64,000 nucleotides of DNA, taken from Kuafuiihalomonas sp964473255. Its GTDB lineage: Bacteria; Myxococcota; Kuafuiibacteriia; Kuafuiibacteriales; Kuafuiibacteriaceae. Of this stretch, positions 26,392-33,895 are shown piece by piece. The stretch spans positions 25,880 to 89,879 of the forward strand of contig CAYYOT010000013.1 of assembly GCA_964473255.1 (NCBI GenBank), given 5' to 3'. A program made the translations under genes and the position numbers. Positions within the stretch are counted from its first letter, which is position 1. Each line of letters starts with the position of its first letter. The notes beneath the pieces are model-generated. The model did not search any database, was not told the origin of the DNA, and worked only from the letters and a program-made list of their open reading frames with translations.

Positions 26392-27368
26392 CATCCTTCT
26401 CCTATCCCCTGTGCCCGTCGCGCCCTTACGACCTGCCGGATATCCTCGAGAACTACTCGTGGCTCGACCATTACTCGCGAGTGCATGACCCGAAGAACAA
26501 TGTACCCCGACGCCATGAGCTGCTGGTCTCGTCTTCGGTCCGCCTCGTAGTCGGCTTGACGCAGGTGCTGCCAACCATCGACCTCCAGAGCCATCTTGCC
26601 CGCCATCCAAACCGCATCGACGATCGGCTCGGCCCCGGCCCTCGTCCGCACTCTCCGGTTGAAGGCGAACAGACCACGCAGCTCGGGATCCGTGCGAAAC
26701 AAGGTGAAGAGCAGCTGCTCTCCCGGACTGAAATGATGCGGTTTACCTTCTTCGACTTCAGCTTCAAGCCGGCAACGTATGCCGCGATACGCGAAGCGCT
26801 GGATCTCCGGAGCCGCCCTGAAGGCCTCCGGGATAGCGACGATCAACCTCGTCTTGGATGCCTGGAGGAAGCCGTCGAGCTGAGAGAGGGCGCCCCCGAT
26901 CATTTCAGGCATCGCCGACGAAGACGGCTGCCAGAACGCCATCGTGTGGTTCGTACCACCCAGGATCCGAAGGAGGTGGTCAGCCTCAACTTCTAGAGGT
27001 AGTCGGGTCACGCGCGGGGCGCGTGTGCGGGAGACCTTCCAGAGCGCCGCGTCCAACCAGCTCCGCGTAACGCCCGGCGTGGAAGACGAGATTGCCCGTG
27101 CGACCTCTGCCCTCGCCTTCGTAGGAAAGACGCTCCCTACTGCAGCTCTCGGCAGTCCGTTCCAGCGAGGCCAGACCCGCAGGGCATGTTCGGCCAGCGC
27201 AGCCGTGATCGAACCTCGAATGTGGTTAACGGTGGCGTCCGGCTGTACGGCAACGACCGAGAGTCCTTCACATCGGGATTTGAACTGCAGCCAAGGAACC
27301 GGATCGATGTGCGCATCCGTCCAAAGAACACGCACCTGGCCAGGCCCCACGTCCGCGAGTCGCTCCAA
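26391..27368 (-). CDS. DUF559/Vsr-like PD-(D/E)XK nuclease of the ATPase operon
   Basis: A 325-aa protein from a TTG start at 27368, the only start codon left in frame after the upstream stop. Residues about 215-320 match the DUF559/Vsr-like endonuclease domain. Asp251 in PIVDAVW and Glu262 in ALEVDGWQHL are the likely catalytic acids. YEADRRRDQQLMASGYIVLRV is the conserved following helix and strand. The N-terminal about 210 residues form an unrecognised domain. A better start (ATG 27505 with AGGAG upstream) lies in another frame, joined by an apparent one-base deletion near 27413-27416; see the next entry. It is first in the operon. Confidence 0.8.
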   Translation of the reverse strand: MERLADVGPGQVRVLWTDAHIDPVPWLQFKSRCEGLSVVAVQPDATVNHIRGSITAALAEHALRVWPRWNGLPRAAVGSVFPTKARAEVARAISSSTPGVTRSWLDAALWKVSRTRAPRVTRLPLEVEADHLLRILGGTNHTMAFWQPSSSAMPEMIGGALSQLDGFLQASKTRLIVAIPEAFRAAPEIQRFAYRGIRCRLEAEVEEGKPHHFSPGEQLLFTLFRTDPELRGLFAFNRRVRTRAGAEPIVDAVWMAGKMALEVDGWQHLRQADYEADRRRDQQLMASGYIVLRVMHSRVMVEPRVVLEDIRQVVRARRAQGIGEG

Positions 27369-27412
27369 TGCCCCAGCTCCGCAGCGTGTCTTAGCGAAGG
27401 TGAAGCCTGGAT

Positions 27413-27505
27413 CCTACATTCACCTGACCCCGCCCGGTTGAGTTGCTCGATCCCTTCCGAAGGGCTACGCAGAAGCTGCGTCACCGACGTTCTGTAGCCA
27501 CACAT
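27413..27505 (-). other. Likely original 5' end of the nuclease gene, frameshifted
   Basis: An ATG at 27505 is preceded by AGGAG at good spacing and encodes MCGYRTSVTQLLRSPSEG and onward to GSGEC. The frame then leaves the nuclease frame, while the nuclease frame just downstream reads DPGFTFAKTRCGAGALERLAD without any start codon before TTG 27368. Adding one base near 27413-27416 would fuse both into one protein of about 370 aa. It is either a real inactivating deletion, a sequencing error, or a recoding site. Confidence 0.6.
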
Positions 27506-27578
27506 CAGAGGGGCTCCTGTGCACCGAGAGCAAGGTGGTTCCGGCAAGTCCTCCCTAGGACACCGAAGCTAAACGAAG

Positions 27579-27791
27579 ATGGGCGAGAGTCGACTCGATG
27601 GCACCATTGGGCTCGTCACCATCTCCGGCGGCGGCGTCTTCCTCGAAGTGAACGTCGCCGACGCCGGCCTCACCAACGAGCCGTTCGCCCCACCACCCGT
27701 TCCCAGCGCGGCGACCGGGACGATGTTCATGCTCCTGCTAGCTCTGGTGCTGACCGGACTCCTCGCGACCCGACGCAGACTCGTCGGCTGA
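27579..27791 (+). pseudogene. Fragment encoding a C-terminal membrane/sorting tail
   Basis: A 70-aa open frame with an in-frame stop 9 nt before its ATG and no ribosome binding site. Its end is a Pro-rich segment (PPPVPSAATG), a hydrophobic helix (TMFMLLLALVLTGLLA) and TRRR. This is the tripartite shape of IPTL-CTERM or related exosortase-type sorting tails. It most likely is the 3' remnant of a surface protein, perhaps the one whose FG-GAP repeat remains at 22.3-22.5 kb. A small genuine membrane protein is the alternative. Confidence 0.45.
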
Positions 27792-27858
27792 ACACGTCGC
27801 AGAGCGCCCTAGGGGCTCCTCTTCTCTCAATTCGCGCACGGACTCGGCCCCGCTTGCC

Positions 27859-27906
27859 TGGTCACTCACGCCACCCGCCCCGACAGCAAACAGAGCTCCT
27901 TGTAGT
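27859..27906 (+). pseudogene. Remnant of a DsrE-like gene 3' end
   Basis: The frame LVTHATRPDSKQSSL followed by TAG matches the end of the DsrE-like protein at 18905-19258 (FLTHAARPDSKQVTF). Eighteen bases (cgccccgacagcaaacag) are identical. Nothing upstream forms an intact gene. The remaining 27907-28053 shows no gene I can support and should contain the promoter of the oxygenase gene that follows. Confidence 0.65.
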
Positions 27907-28053
27907 TCGGGAGCGCTCTTCGGTCGCCCCTCACCCTTCGCAGGCGCCAAAGGTCTCGCAGTCGCGAGTCGAGGAGCTGCGAAGGGTTCAGCGGTCAGAT
28001 TTATTCCAGCCTTTGTACTGGACACTTTCTATCCACCCCGGCACCTCGCACCG

Positions 28054-28851
28054 GTGTCGCGGACGAAATCCGAAACTCGGCGGCTCCAGCCTTTCGGCGT
28101 CGAGGTTCTCGGCTTCGAGGTTCTCGGAGGGGTACCGGGGCCCGAGGACCGGCGCCGATTGCGGCACCTTCTGGCGACCCATGGCGTGGTCGTCCTTCGC
28201 GAGCTCCATCTCGAGGACCCGGACTTTGCCGCGCTGCTCGGCGCGCTCGGCCGACTCGTCTTCACCGAGGGCGAGCGACCCGTCCCCGGTCGAGTCGACC
28301 TGAATATCGTAACGAACCAAGGACGGACACGCCCACCCCGCAGTGTCTTTCACACCGACACGAGCTACGTGCGGCGACCGCCCGCTTTCACGGCGCTTCG
28401 GCCGGTCGCGCTGCCCGAGCAAGGCGGCGAGACCGTCTTCTCGGACCAGGTCGCCGCCTACGCTGCCTTGCCCTCAGTCGTGCGCCATCGGCTGAGGACG
28501 GCCCGCGTGGAGCACCGGGTCACGGGACTCCGGGCCACAGATCTATCGGAGACCAAGAGCGTTCACCCACTGTTTCGCCGGCATCCGATGACCCACGACA
28601 TCGCGCTCTATCTGTCGACGCCCGAGCGCTGTCGCTGGGCCTCCGACGAGCCGGAGACCCGGCTCGAGACGCTGTACGAACACTCCATCCACCCAGAGCG
28701 GACATATCGGCACGCGTGGAAGCCGGGCGACGTCCTGATCTGGGACAACCGTCGAACGATGCACCGAGCCGACCACTCCAATGTGGTCGGGATCCGCGCC
28801 TTTCACCGTGGGCTCGTCGCTGGCGAGGAGCCAATCCCGGCGTTTGTCTGA
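28054..28851 (+). CDS. TauD/TfdA-family Fe(II)/2-oxoglutarate oxygenase
   Basis: A 265-aa oxygenase. The iron facial triad is visible: HTDTSY (His and Asp) and the distal His in WDNRRTMHRAD, followed by GIRAFHRG with the Arg that binds 2-oxoglutarate. It would hydroxylate or oxidatively cleave a substrate using O2. It is the first gene of the mycosporine-like cluster, 22 nt before the cyclase. Cyanobacterial palythine pathways use a different (PhyH-type) oxygenase, MysH, so this may tailor the product in an analogous way. The GTG start has no clear ribosome site. Confidence 0.88.
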   Translation: MSRTKSETRRLQPFGVEVLGFEVLGGVPGPEDRRRLRHLLATHGVVVLRELHLEDPDFAALLGALGRLVFTEGERPVPGRVDLNIVTNQGRTRPPRSVFHTDTSYVRRPPAFTALRPVALPEQGGETVFSDQVAAYAALPSVVRHRLRTARVEHRVTGLRATDLSETKSVHPLFRRHPMTHDIALYLSTPERCRWASDEPETRLETLYEHSIHPERTYRHAWKPGDVLIWDNRRTMHRADHSNVVGIRAFHRGLVAGEEPIPAFV

Positions 28852-28873
28852 AGCGCCAAATCAAAGGAAAATC

Positions 28874-30610
28874 ATGTCAGTACTCTGCTTCATCGAACGC
28901 TTCGCCACGGCCTGGCAGGCACGTTCCACCACGATCACCTCATTGGACGGGTTTCTCACCGCGATGGCCGAGGATCCGGACTTCGAAGCGTTCGCGACCC
29001 GCCTCAACGAAACGGATTGGTACGACGCCGAGGTCAGTCGCGCTGCCGAGCAGCTCGACGCTACCGAGATTCTCTTCGTCCTCCGCCAGCTTACCGGCGG
29101 AGCGAGGCAGCCGCTTCAACGCTTTCTGTTTCTGACCGGCGAGCTGCTGACGAACTTCAATGAAGACTTTGGCGAGCGCTGGCTGGCCTGGGCGGAGGCA
29201 GCCGCGAGAGACGAGCGCGGTTCGCAGCCGCTGTATCAATGGGTCGAAAGCCTCCGCTACGACCCTCTGGAGGGCGACGACCACGCTCGTTTTCCGACAT
29301 CCGGTTTTCGGCGGAGCAGCGGGACGGTCGTGAGCAACGAGGATGACCGCGTCATCGATGCCGTCTCGACCCTCCAGGTTTCTTCGTCCGTCCAGGTGTC
29401 GGACAAGACTCTGTCTTTGAGCAACCCGACCTTGGCACGCGTCTACGGTCCAGCGGGACGCTGTCTCGCGGTCGTCGACCGTAACGTCGAAAAGTTCTAC
29501 GGCCCCCAGCTCGACGCCTACTTTCGCCATCATCGAATCCTGCTCGAAAAGCGAGTCGTCCGTGCCATGGAAGTCGACAAGGATATCGGCAACGTCGAAG
29601 CGCTCCTCGCCGAATTCAAGCAGTTCGGAGTCGCGCGCCACGAGCCGGTGTTGGTCGTGGGCGGGGGCGTCCTCGCCGACGTCGCGGGCCTCGCGTGCGC
29701 GCTCTACCATCGCGGAACCCCCTACGTAATGCTCTCGACCTCCATCGTTTCGGGAATCGACGCAGGGCCTTCCCCGCGAACCTGCTGCGACGGCTTCGGG
29801 TACAAGAACCTCTTCGGCGCCTATCACCCGCCGGCTCTGAGCCTGATGGACCGCAGCTTCTTTTCGACGCTTCGTCCTGGGTGGCTCCGCCACGGTATCG
29901 CGGAGATCGTGAAGATGGCGGTCGTCAAAGACGCAACGCTGTTCGCTGACCTCGAGGCGGCAGGCCCGGCGCTCGTGGCGACTCGCTTTGGAACCCGTAC
30001 CGTCGACGCCGGCAGCCGCATCGACGGATTGAGCCAGGCGATCTTGGGCGCTGCCCTGCGGTCGTACGTTGAAGCCGAGTACGGAAATCTCTTCGAAACC
30101 CACCAGTGTCGGCCCCACGCCTACGGCCACACCTGGTCGCCGGGCTTCGAGCTCAGCGCGGGCTTGCTTCACGGCCACGCCGTCTCGATCGGAATGGGCT
30201 TCGGCGCCTACCTGAGTCATCAACGCGGGTGGCTTCCACGGGCCGACTTGATGCGGATCCTCAACCTCATCTCCCGGCTCGACCTGAGTCTGTGGAACGA
30301 TGCGGTGGACGAGCCAGAACTCTGGTGGCAGGCGCAAAACAAGATCATCCAGAAGCGCGGCGGACACCTCGCCGCTCCTGTCCCCCGGGGCCGCGTCGGC
30401 GCGTGCGGATACATCGAAGAGCTCTCGCGAGACGAACTCATCCAAACGCTGACCGACTACCGCGACCTTTGCCACACCTTCCCTCGAGCTGGCGTTGGCC
30501 TCGAGCCTTTCTGCGTCGATGTTGGACTGGAAGATCCCGCATCCACGGTCCCGACGCAGCAGTCGCCGACCGAGCCGTCTCACGCCGACCGTCAAGGGGT
30601 CATCTCGTGA
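28874..30610 (+). CDS. mysA: Sedoheptulose-7-phosphate cyclase (MysA/DDGS- or EVS-like), N-terminally extended
   Basis: A 578-aa dehydroquinate-synthase-superfamily cyclase. It is expected to turn sedoheptulose 7-phosphate into demethyl-4-deoxygadusol or a valiolone isomer. NAD loop GGGVLADVAG; zinc ligands Glu344 (AEIVK), His419 (YGHTWSP) and His435 (HGHAV). The loop SGIDAGPSPRTCCDGFGYKN differs from the cyanobacterial MysA pattern as I remember it and may mark an EVS-like branch. The first about 170 residues are an extra mostly helical domain, about 150 longer than usual family members. The ATG follows AAAGGAAA. The next gene overlaps its stop (GTGA). Confidence 0.85.
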   Translation: MSVLCFIERFATAWQARSTTITSLDGFLTAMAEDPDFEAFATRLNETDWYDAEVSRAAEQLDATEILFVLRQLTGGARQPLQRFLFLTGELLTNFNEDFGERWLAWAEAAARDERGSQPLYQWVESLRYDPLEGDDHARFPTSGFRRSSGTVVSNEDDRVIDAVSTLQVSSSVQVSDKTLSLSNPTLARVYGPAGRCLAVVDRNVEKFYGPQLDAYFRHHRILLEKRVVRAMEVDKDIGNVEALLAEFKQFGVARHEPVLVVGGGVLADVAGLACALYHRGTPYVMLSTSIVSGIDAGPSPRTCCDGFGYKNLFGAYHPPALSLMDRSFFSTLRPGWLRHGIAEIVKMAVVKDATLFADLEAAGPALVATRFGTRTVDAGSRIDGLSQAILGAALRSYVEAEYGNLFETHQCRPHAYGHTWSPGFELSAGLLHGHAVSIGMGFGAYLSHQRGWLPRADLMRILNLISRLDLSLWNDAVDEPELWWQAQNKIIQKRGGHLAAPVPRGRVGACGYIEELSRDELIQTLTDYRDLCHTFPRAGVGLEPFCVDVGLEDPASTVPTQQSPTEPSHADRQGVIS

Positions 30611-31425
30611 CGTCGTCCCTGCGACCGGTGACACCAAACACGATCCTGGCTGCGCGCCTTCACGAAGCGCTCGCGTGGGCTCGAACGCACGACGTGGCCG
30701 CGTCTCTGGTCGAGCATCTCGAGGCCTGCACCGCCCTGGCCGCTCCCCTCGAGCCTTACCTCGAGCGCCAGGCCAGTCCCGAGTCACCAGGCCGCGCCCA
30801 GCTCGCCGCGGACAGTCGGAGCGAGCCCTGGAAGAGACGCTTTGAGACATCGGCGTCGAGCCTACCCTTGGAGGCGGAGATGCTGAGCGGGCGCGTCGAA
30901 GGGCAGCTGCTGCGGATGCTGGTGCAGATCTCGGGCGCTCGGCGCGTGCTGGATATCGGCCTGTTCACCGGCTACTCCGCCCTGACCATGGCCGAAGCAC
31001 TACCCCACGACGGCTTGGTCACCGCCCTGGAAATCGACTCCTTCGTTGCCGACTTCGCGAAAACGCACCTGTCCTCGATGCCGGGCGGCGAAAAGATCGA
31101 GGTTCGGTTGGGGCCGGCGCTCGAAACTCTGCTGGCGCTGTCGGGTGAGGGTCGAGGCTTCGACCTCGTCTTTATCGATGCGGCAAAGACCGACTACCCA
31201 GCCTACTATCGGGCTCTCTTCGAGCTCGAGCTCCTGCACGAGCGAGCACTGGTCGTCGCCGACAACACACTATATCAGGGGGAAGTCTACGCTTCGGGTG
31301 GCCCTGGCTCATCTTCGGGCGTCGCCGTTGCCGAGTTCAATGAGCTGGTCCGCAAAGACCCGCGAGTCGAACAAGTCCTGCTACCCGTTCGCGACGGACT
31401 CACCCTGGCGAGGCGCGTAGCATGA
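30607..31425 (+). CDS. mysB: SAM-dependent O-methyltransferase, MysB-like
   Basis: A 272-aa class I methyltransferase. SAM-binding motif I is VLDIGLFTGYSALTMAEALP, with TALEIDSFVADFAK after it and LVFIDAAKTDYPAYY as the post-motif metal/substrate segment of CCoAOMT-like enzymes. LSGRVEGQLLRMLV before motif I is shared with MysB, which methylates demethyl-4-deoxygadusol to 4-deoxygadusol. The GTG start lies within the cyclase stop. Its own stop overlaps the next start (ATGA). Confidence 0.9.
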   Translation: MTSSLRPVTPNTILAARLHEALAWARTHDVAASLVEHLEACTALAAPLEPYLERQASPESPGRAQLAADSRSEPWKRRFETSASSLPLEAEMLSGRVEGQLLRMLVQISGARRVLDIGLFTGYSALTMAEALPHDGLVTALEIDSFVADFAKTHLSSMPGGEKIEVRLGPALETLLALSGEGRGFDLVFIDAAKTDYPAYYRALFELELLHERALVVADNTLYQGEVYASGGPGSSSGVAVAEFNELVRKDPRVEQVLLPVRDGLTLARRVA

Positions 31426-32867
31426 ACGATTGCGGGGCCAACCTCCGTCTGGTCGATGCCTCGGAAACATCGCCGGCGCCGAGCGGAGCAGAAGGCCGCT
31501 CCGAGGTTCAAGCAAGGGCCCTCGCGGAAGGGCTTTCGGCGTTGCCGCCGGTCGCCAGGACTTGGCTGACCCTGGCCACCCTCGGTGCCGCCCTGCCCTT
31601 AACGTCGGTCGCGACGCTCGCTGGTCTCGCAGCCGCACGCCCCCGTTCGAAGCGACGGTCGCGCTTCGCGAAGAAGGCCCGAGCCACCGGCATGACTGTT
31701 CTGCTCACCGGTGGGAAGATGACGAAGGCGCTTCACCTGGCCCGCGCGTTCTCCGCCGCGGGCCATCGAGTGCTGCTGACCGAGTCCGTGAGCTATCCGG
31801 TCGTCAGTCATCGATACTCGCGGGCGGTCGACCGATTCTTCGTCGTCCCCGATGTTCGCCGGGAGCCCATCGCTTATCGGACCGCGCTGGCCGACATCAT
31901 CGAACGCGAGGGCGTGGACGTCTTTGTTCCGGTGGCCAGTCCGGCGTCAGCTCGGATCGAGGCCAGTCTCGCCGCTCATGAGGTAGAAGGGTGTCGAGTC
32001 TTTCAGGCCTCGCCCAGTCTCACGGAGCGCCTCGACGACAAGGTACAGTTCTGTCGACTGGCCGAAGACCTCGGACTCAGTGCGCCAACCGTCATCCCGG
32101 TAGAATCGCCGGAAGCCGTCCTCGACTTCGACTTTCGGAGCTACCCGCACCCCTTCATTCTTAAGAGTGTGCGCTATGACCCCGTCCATCGACTCCAGCA
32201 ACTACGGCTGCCAAGCCCCGGAGTCGAACACCATGTGCGGCGCCTTCCGATCCGCTCCGACAATCCCTGGGTTCTTCAAGAGTTTCTCGTCGGGGACGAA
32301 TACTGCACGCACAGCGTCGTCCACGAAGGCCGCATTGTCGCTCACGTGTGCTGTGCTTCGTCGGATTTTCAGGTCAACTATCGCTCGGTCGACCATCCGA
32401 GGATCGAGGCCTGGGTGCAGCACTTCGTCGCCGCACTGAACCTCACCGGCCAGGTCTCCTTCGACTTCATCGAATCACCGGATGGCGAGGTCAAGCCGGT
32501 CGAGTGCAACCCCCGAACTCACAGCGCAGTCACGGCGTTCGACGAGCCGGAGGCTCTTGCCCGAGCCTACCTCGGCCCGAAGGACGGTGAGACGCTCCGG
32601 CCTCGACAAGACGCAAAGCCCACGTACTGGCTCGCCCATGAGGTCTTCCGACTCGGACGCGCAAAAAGCTGGGCTGAGGCGCGAGCCCGGATGGCGGTCA
32701 TGCTCGGCGGACGCGACGCGGTCTTCGATGCAACCGACCCTCTCCCCTTTTTGGTCCTGCATCACGGCCAGATACCTTGGCTACTCCTGGAGAACTTGCT
32801 GCGGGGCCGTGACTGGCACCGTATCGACTTCAACATCGGCAAGCTGGTCGAAGCGGAAGGAGACTGA
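31422..32867 (+). CDS. mysC: ATP-grasp ligase, MysC-like (mycosporine-glycine synthase)
   Basis: A 481-aa ATP-grasp protein. A short hydrophobic N-terminal segment (TLATLGAALPLTSVATLAGLA) is followed by TGGKMTKALHLARAFSAAG, HRYSRAVDRFF, PHPFILKSVRYDPVHRL and QEFLVGDEYCTHSVV. The metal-binding end is SFDFIES with VECNPRTHSAVTAF. These blocks match MysC, which joins glycine to 4-deoxygadusol. It lies between the methyltransferase and the second ligase with 4-nt overlap and 2-nt gap. This gene is the strongest marker that the cluster makes a mycosporine. Confidence 0.92.
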   Translation: MNDCGANLRLVDASETSPAPSGAEGRSEVQARALAEGLSALPPVARTWLTLATLGAALPLTSVATLAGLAAARPRSKRRSRFAKKARATGMTVLLTGGKMTKALHLARAFSAAGHRVLLTESVSYPVVSHRYSRAVDRFFVVPDVRREPIAYRTALADIIEREGVDVFVPVASPASARIEASLAAHEVEGCRVFQASPSLTERLDDKVQFCRLAEDLGLSAPTVIPVESPEAVLDFDFRSYPHPFILKSVRYDPVHRLQQLRLPSPGVEHHVRRLPIRSDNPWVLQEFLVGDEYCTHSVVHEGRIVAHVCCASSDFQVNYRSVDHPRIEAWVQHFVAALNLTGQVSFDFIESPDGEVKPVECNPRTHSAVTAFDEPEALARAYLGPKDGETLRPRQDAKPTYWLAHEVFRLGRAKSWAEARARMAVMLGGRDAVFDATDPLPFLVLHHGQIPWLLLENLLRGRDWHRIDFNIGKLVEAEGD

Positions 32868-32869
32868 CC

Positions 32870-33895
32870 GTGACGCGGCTGCGCGTAATCCATCTCGTCG
32901 GGTCGCCAACCTCGACGTTCTTCTTCGAGCTTTCACGCCTCTACGCGACCGACGTCGTTCAGCCCGTGGACACCGTGTCCCAGTTCGTTCAGGTCGACCC
33001 TCGAGGGCGGTGGTCCGTCGGGCCCTCCCTGAACGAGCTCGAGGCGGTTGGGGGTGTACGTGACATGCTGGCGACCGTGCGTCCCGCCGACATCGTGGTT
33101 CCGCATACTCTCTGCGAAAGAGGTCTCACCGGCCTGCGGGCCTTCTTTTCGGACGTGCTCCAGCTTCCGCTCGTGGGCTCGAGCCCTCGCGTGCACGAGG
33201 TTGCTCTTGACAAGCGCTGGACGCGAGCGACGGCGACCGCGGTGGGCGTAACCATCGCGCCTGGAGAGGTGCTGTTCGAAGAGCGGGAGCCGTCCTTGCC
33301 GCTTCCCTACGTGGTCAAGCCGGTACGGGCCGATAACTCCGACGGGCTCAGCTTAGTCCGATCGATCGTAGAGATCCCGGGAGCTCTTCATCGCGCCCTC
33401 GGTTTCGGATGCGCGGCGTTGGTCGAAGCCTTCGTTCCGGGGCGAGAGATCCGCGTCGGCGTGCTGCAGACGTCTGCCGGCTGTCGCGTCCTCCCCATGA
33501 TCGAGTATTCGCTTTCCGAGACACTTCCCATCCGAGTGCGCGAGGACAAACTCGATGCGTCCGCTGGTCGACTGCGACCGAGTCGACATAGCGAATCCGC
33601 GGTGATTCCTGCTCTTCTCGCACCAGGTCTTCGAGCGAGGCTCGAAGATGCCGCTCTACGCATGCATCGGGGCCTCGAGGCTCGTGATTTTTCCCTGTAC
33701 GACTTTCGCTGTCCAGGCGATGACGAGGAGCCCATCCTGCTGGAAGCAGGTCTCTACTGGTCATTCGGGCCAGCGAGCATGATCTCGAGAATGCTTCGCA
33801 GCGAGGGTGCATCCCTGCCCACCATCGCTGGGGAGGTCTGGCGACAGGCGGCTGCTCGGCACCCGCTGAAAGCTGAAAGGATGGACGCTGCCTGA
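32870..33895 (+). CDS. mysD: D-Ala-D-Ala-ligase-like ATP-grasp enzyme, MysD-like
   Basis: A 341-aa protein that would add a second amino acid to mycosporine-glycine, giving an imino-mycosporine such as shinorine or porphyra-334. The start IHLVGSPTSTFFFELSRLYA is the MysD signature. PYVVKPVRADNSDGLSLV is the ATP-binding loop, EAFVPGREIRVGVL follows, and FSLYDFRC with LLEAGLYWSFGPASMISRM closes the active site. GTG start, 2 nt after mysC. Amino-acid specificity cannot be read from the sequence. Confidence 0.9.
   Translation: MTRLRVIHLVGSPTSTFFFELSRLYATDVVQPVDTVSQFVQVDPRGRWSVGPSLNELEAVGGVRDMLATVRPADIVVPHTLCERGLTGLRAFFSDVLQLPLVGSSPRVHEVALDKRWTRATATAVGVTIAPGEVLFEEREPSLPLPYVVKPVRADNSDGLSLVRSIVEIPGALHRALGFGCAALVEAFVPGREIRVGVLQTSAGCRVLPMIEYSLSETLPIRVREDKLDASAGRLRPSRHSESAVIPALLAPGLRARLEDAALRMHRGLEARDFSLYDFRCPGDDEEPILLEAGLYWSFGPASMISRMLRSEGASLPTIAGEVWRQAAARHPLKAERMDAA

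Noticed and set aside
22214..27519. 12-bp direct repeat gaggggctcctg at 22214 and 27508 around the nuclease-ATPase operon
   Set aside because: It could be a target-site duplication, but the left copy lies outside the FG-GAP remnant and the right copy forms the ribosome site of the nuclease gene, so it is more likely coincidence.
28940..30850. 636-codon minus-strand open frame under the cyclase
   Set aside because: No family-like motifs; it mirrors the third-codon-position GC bias of the cyclase gene.
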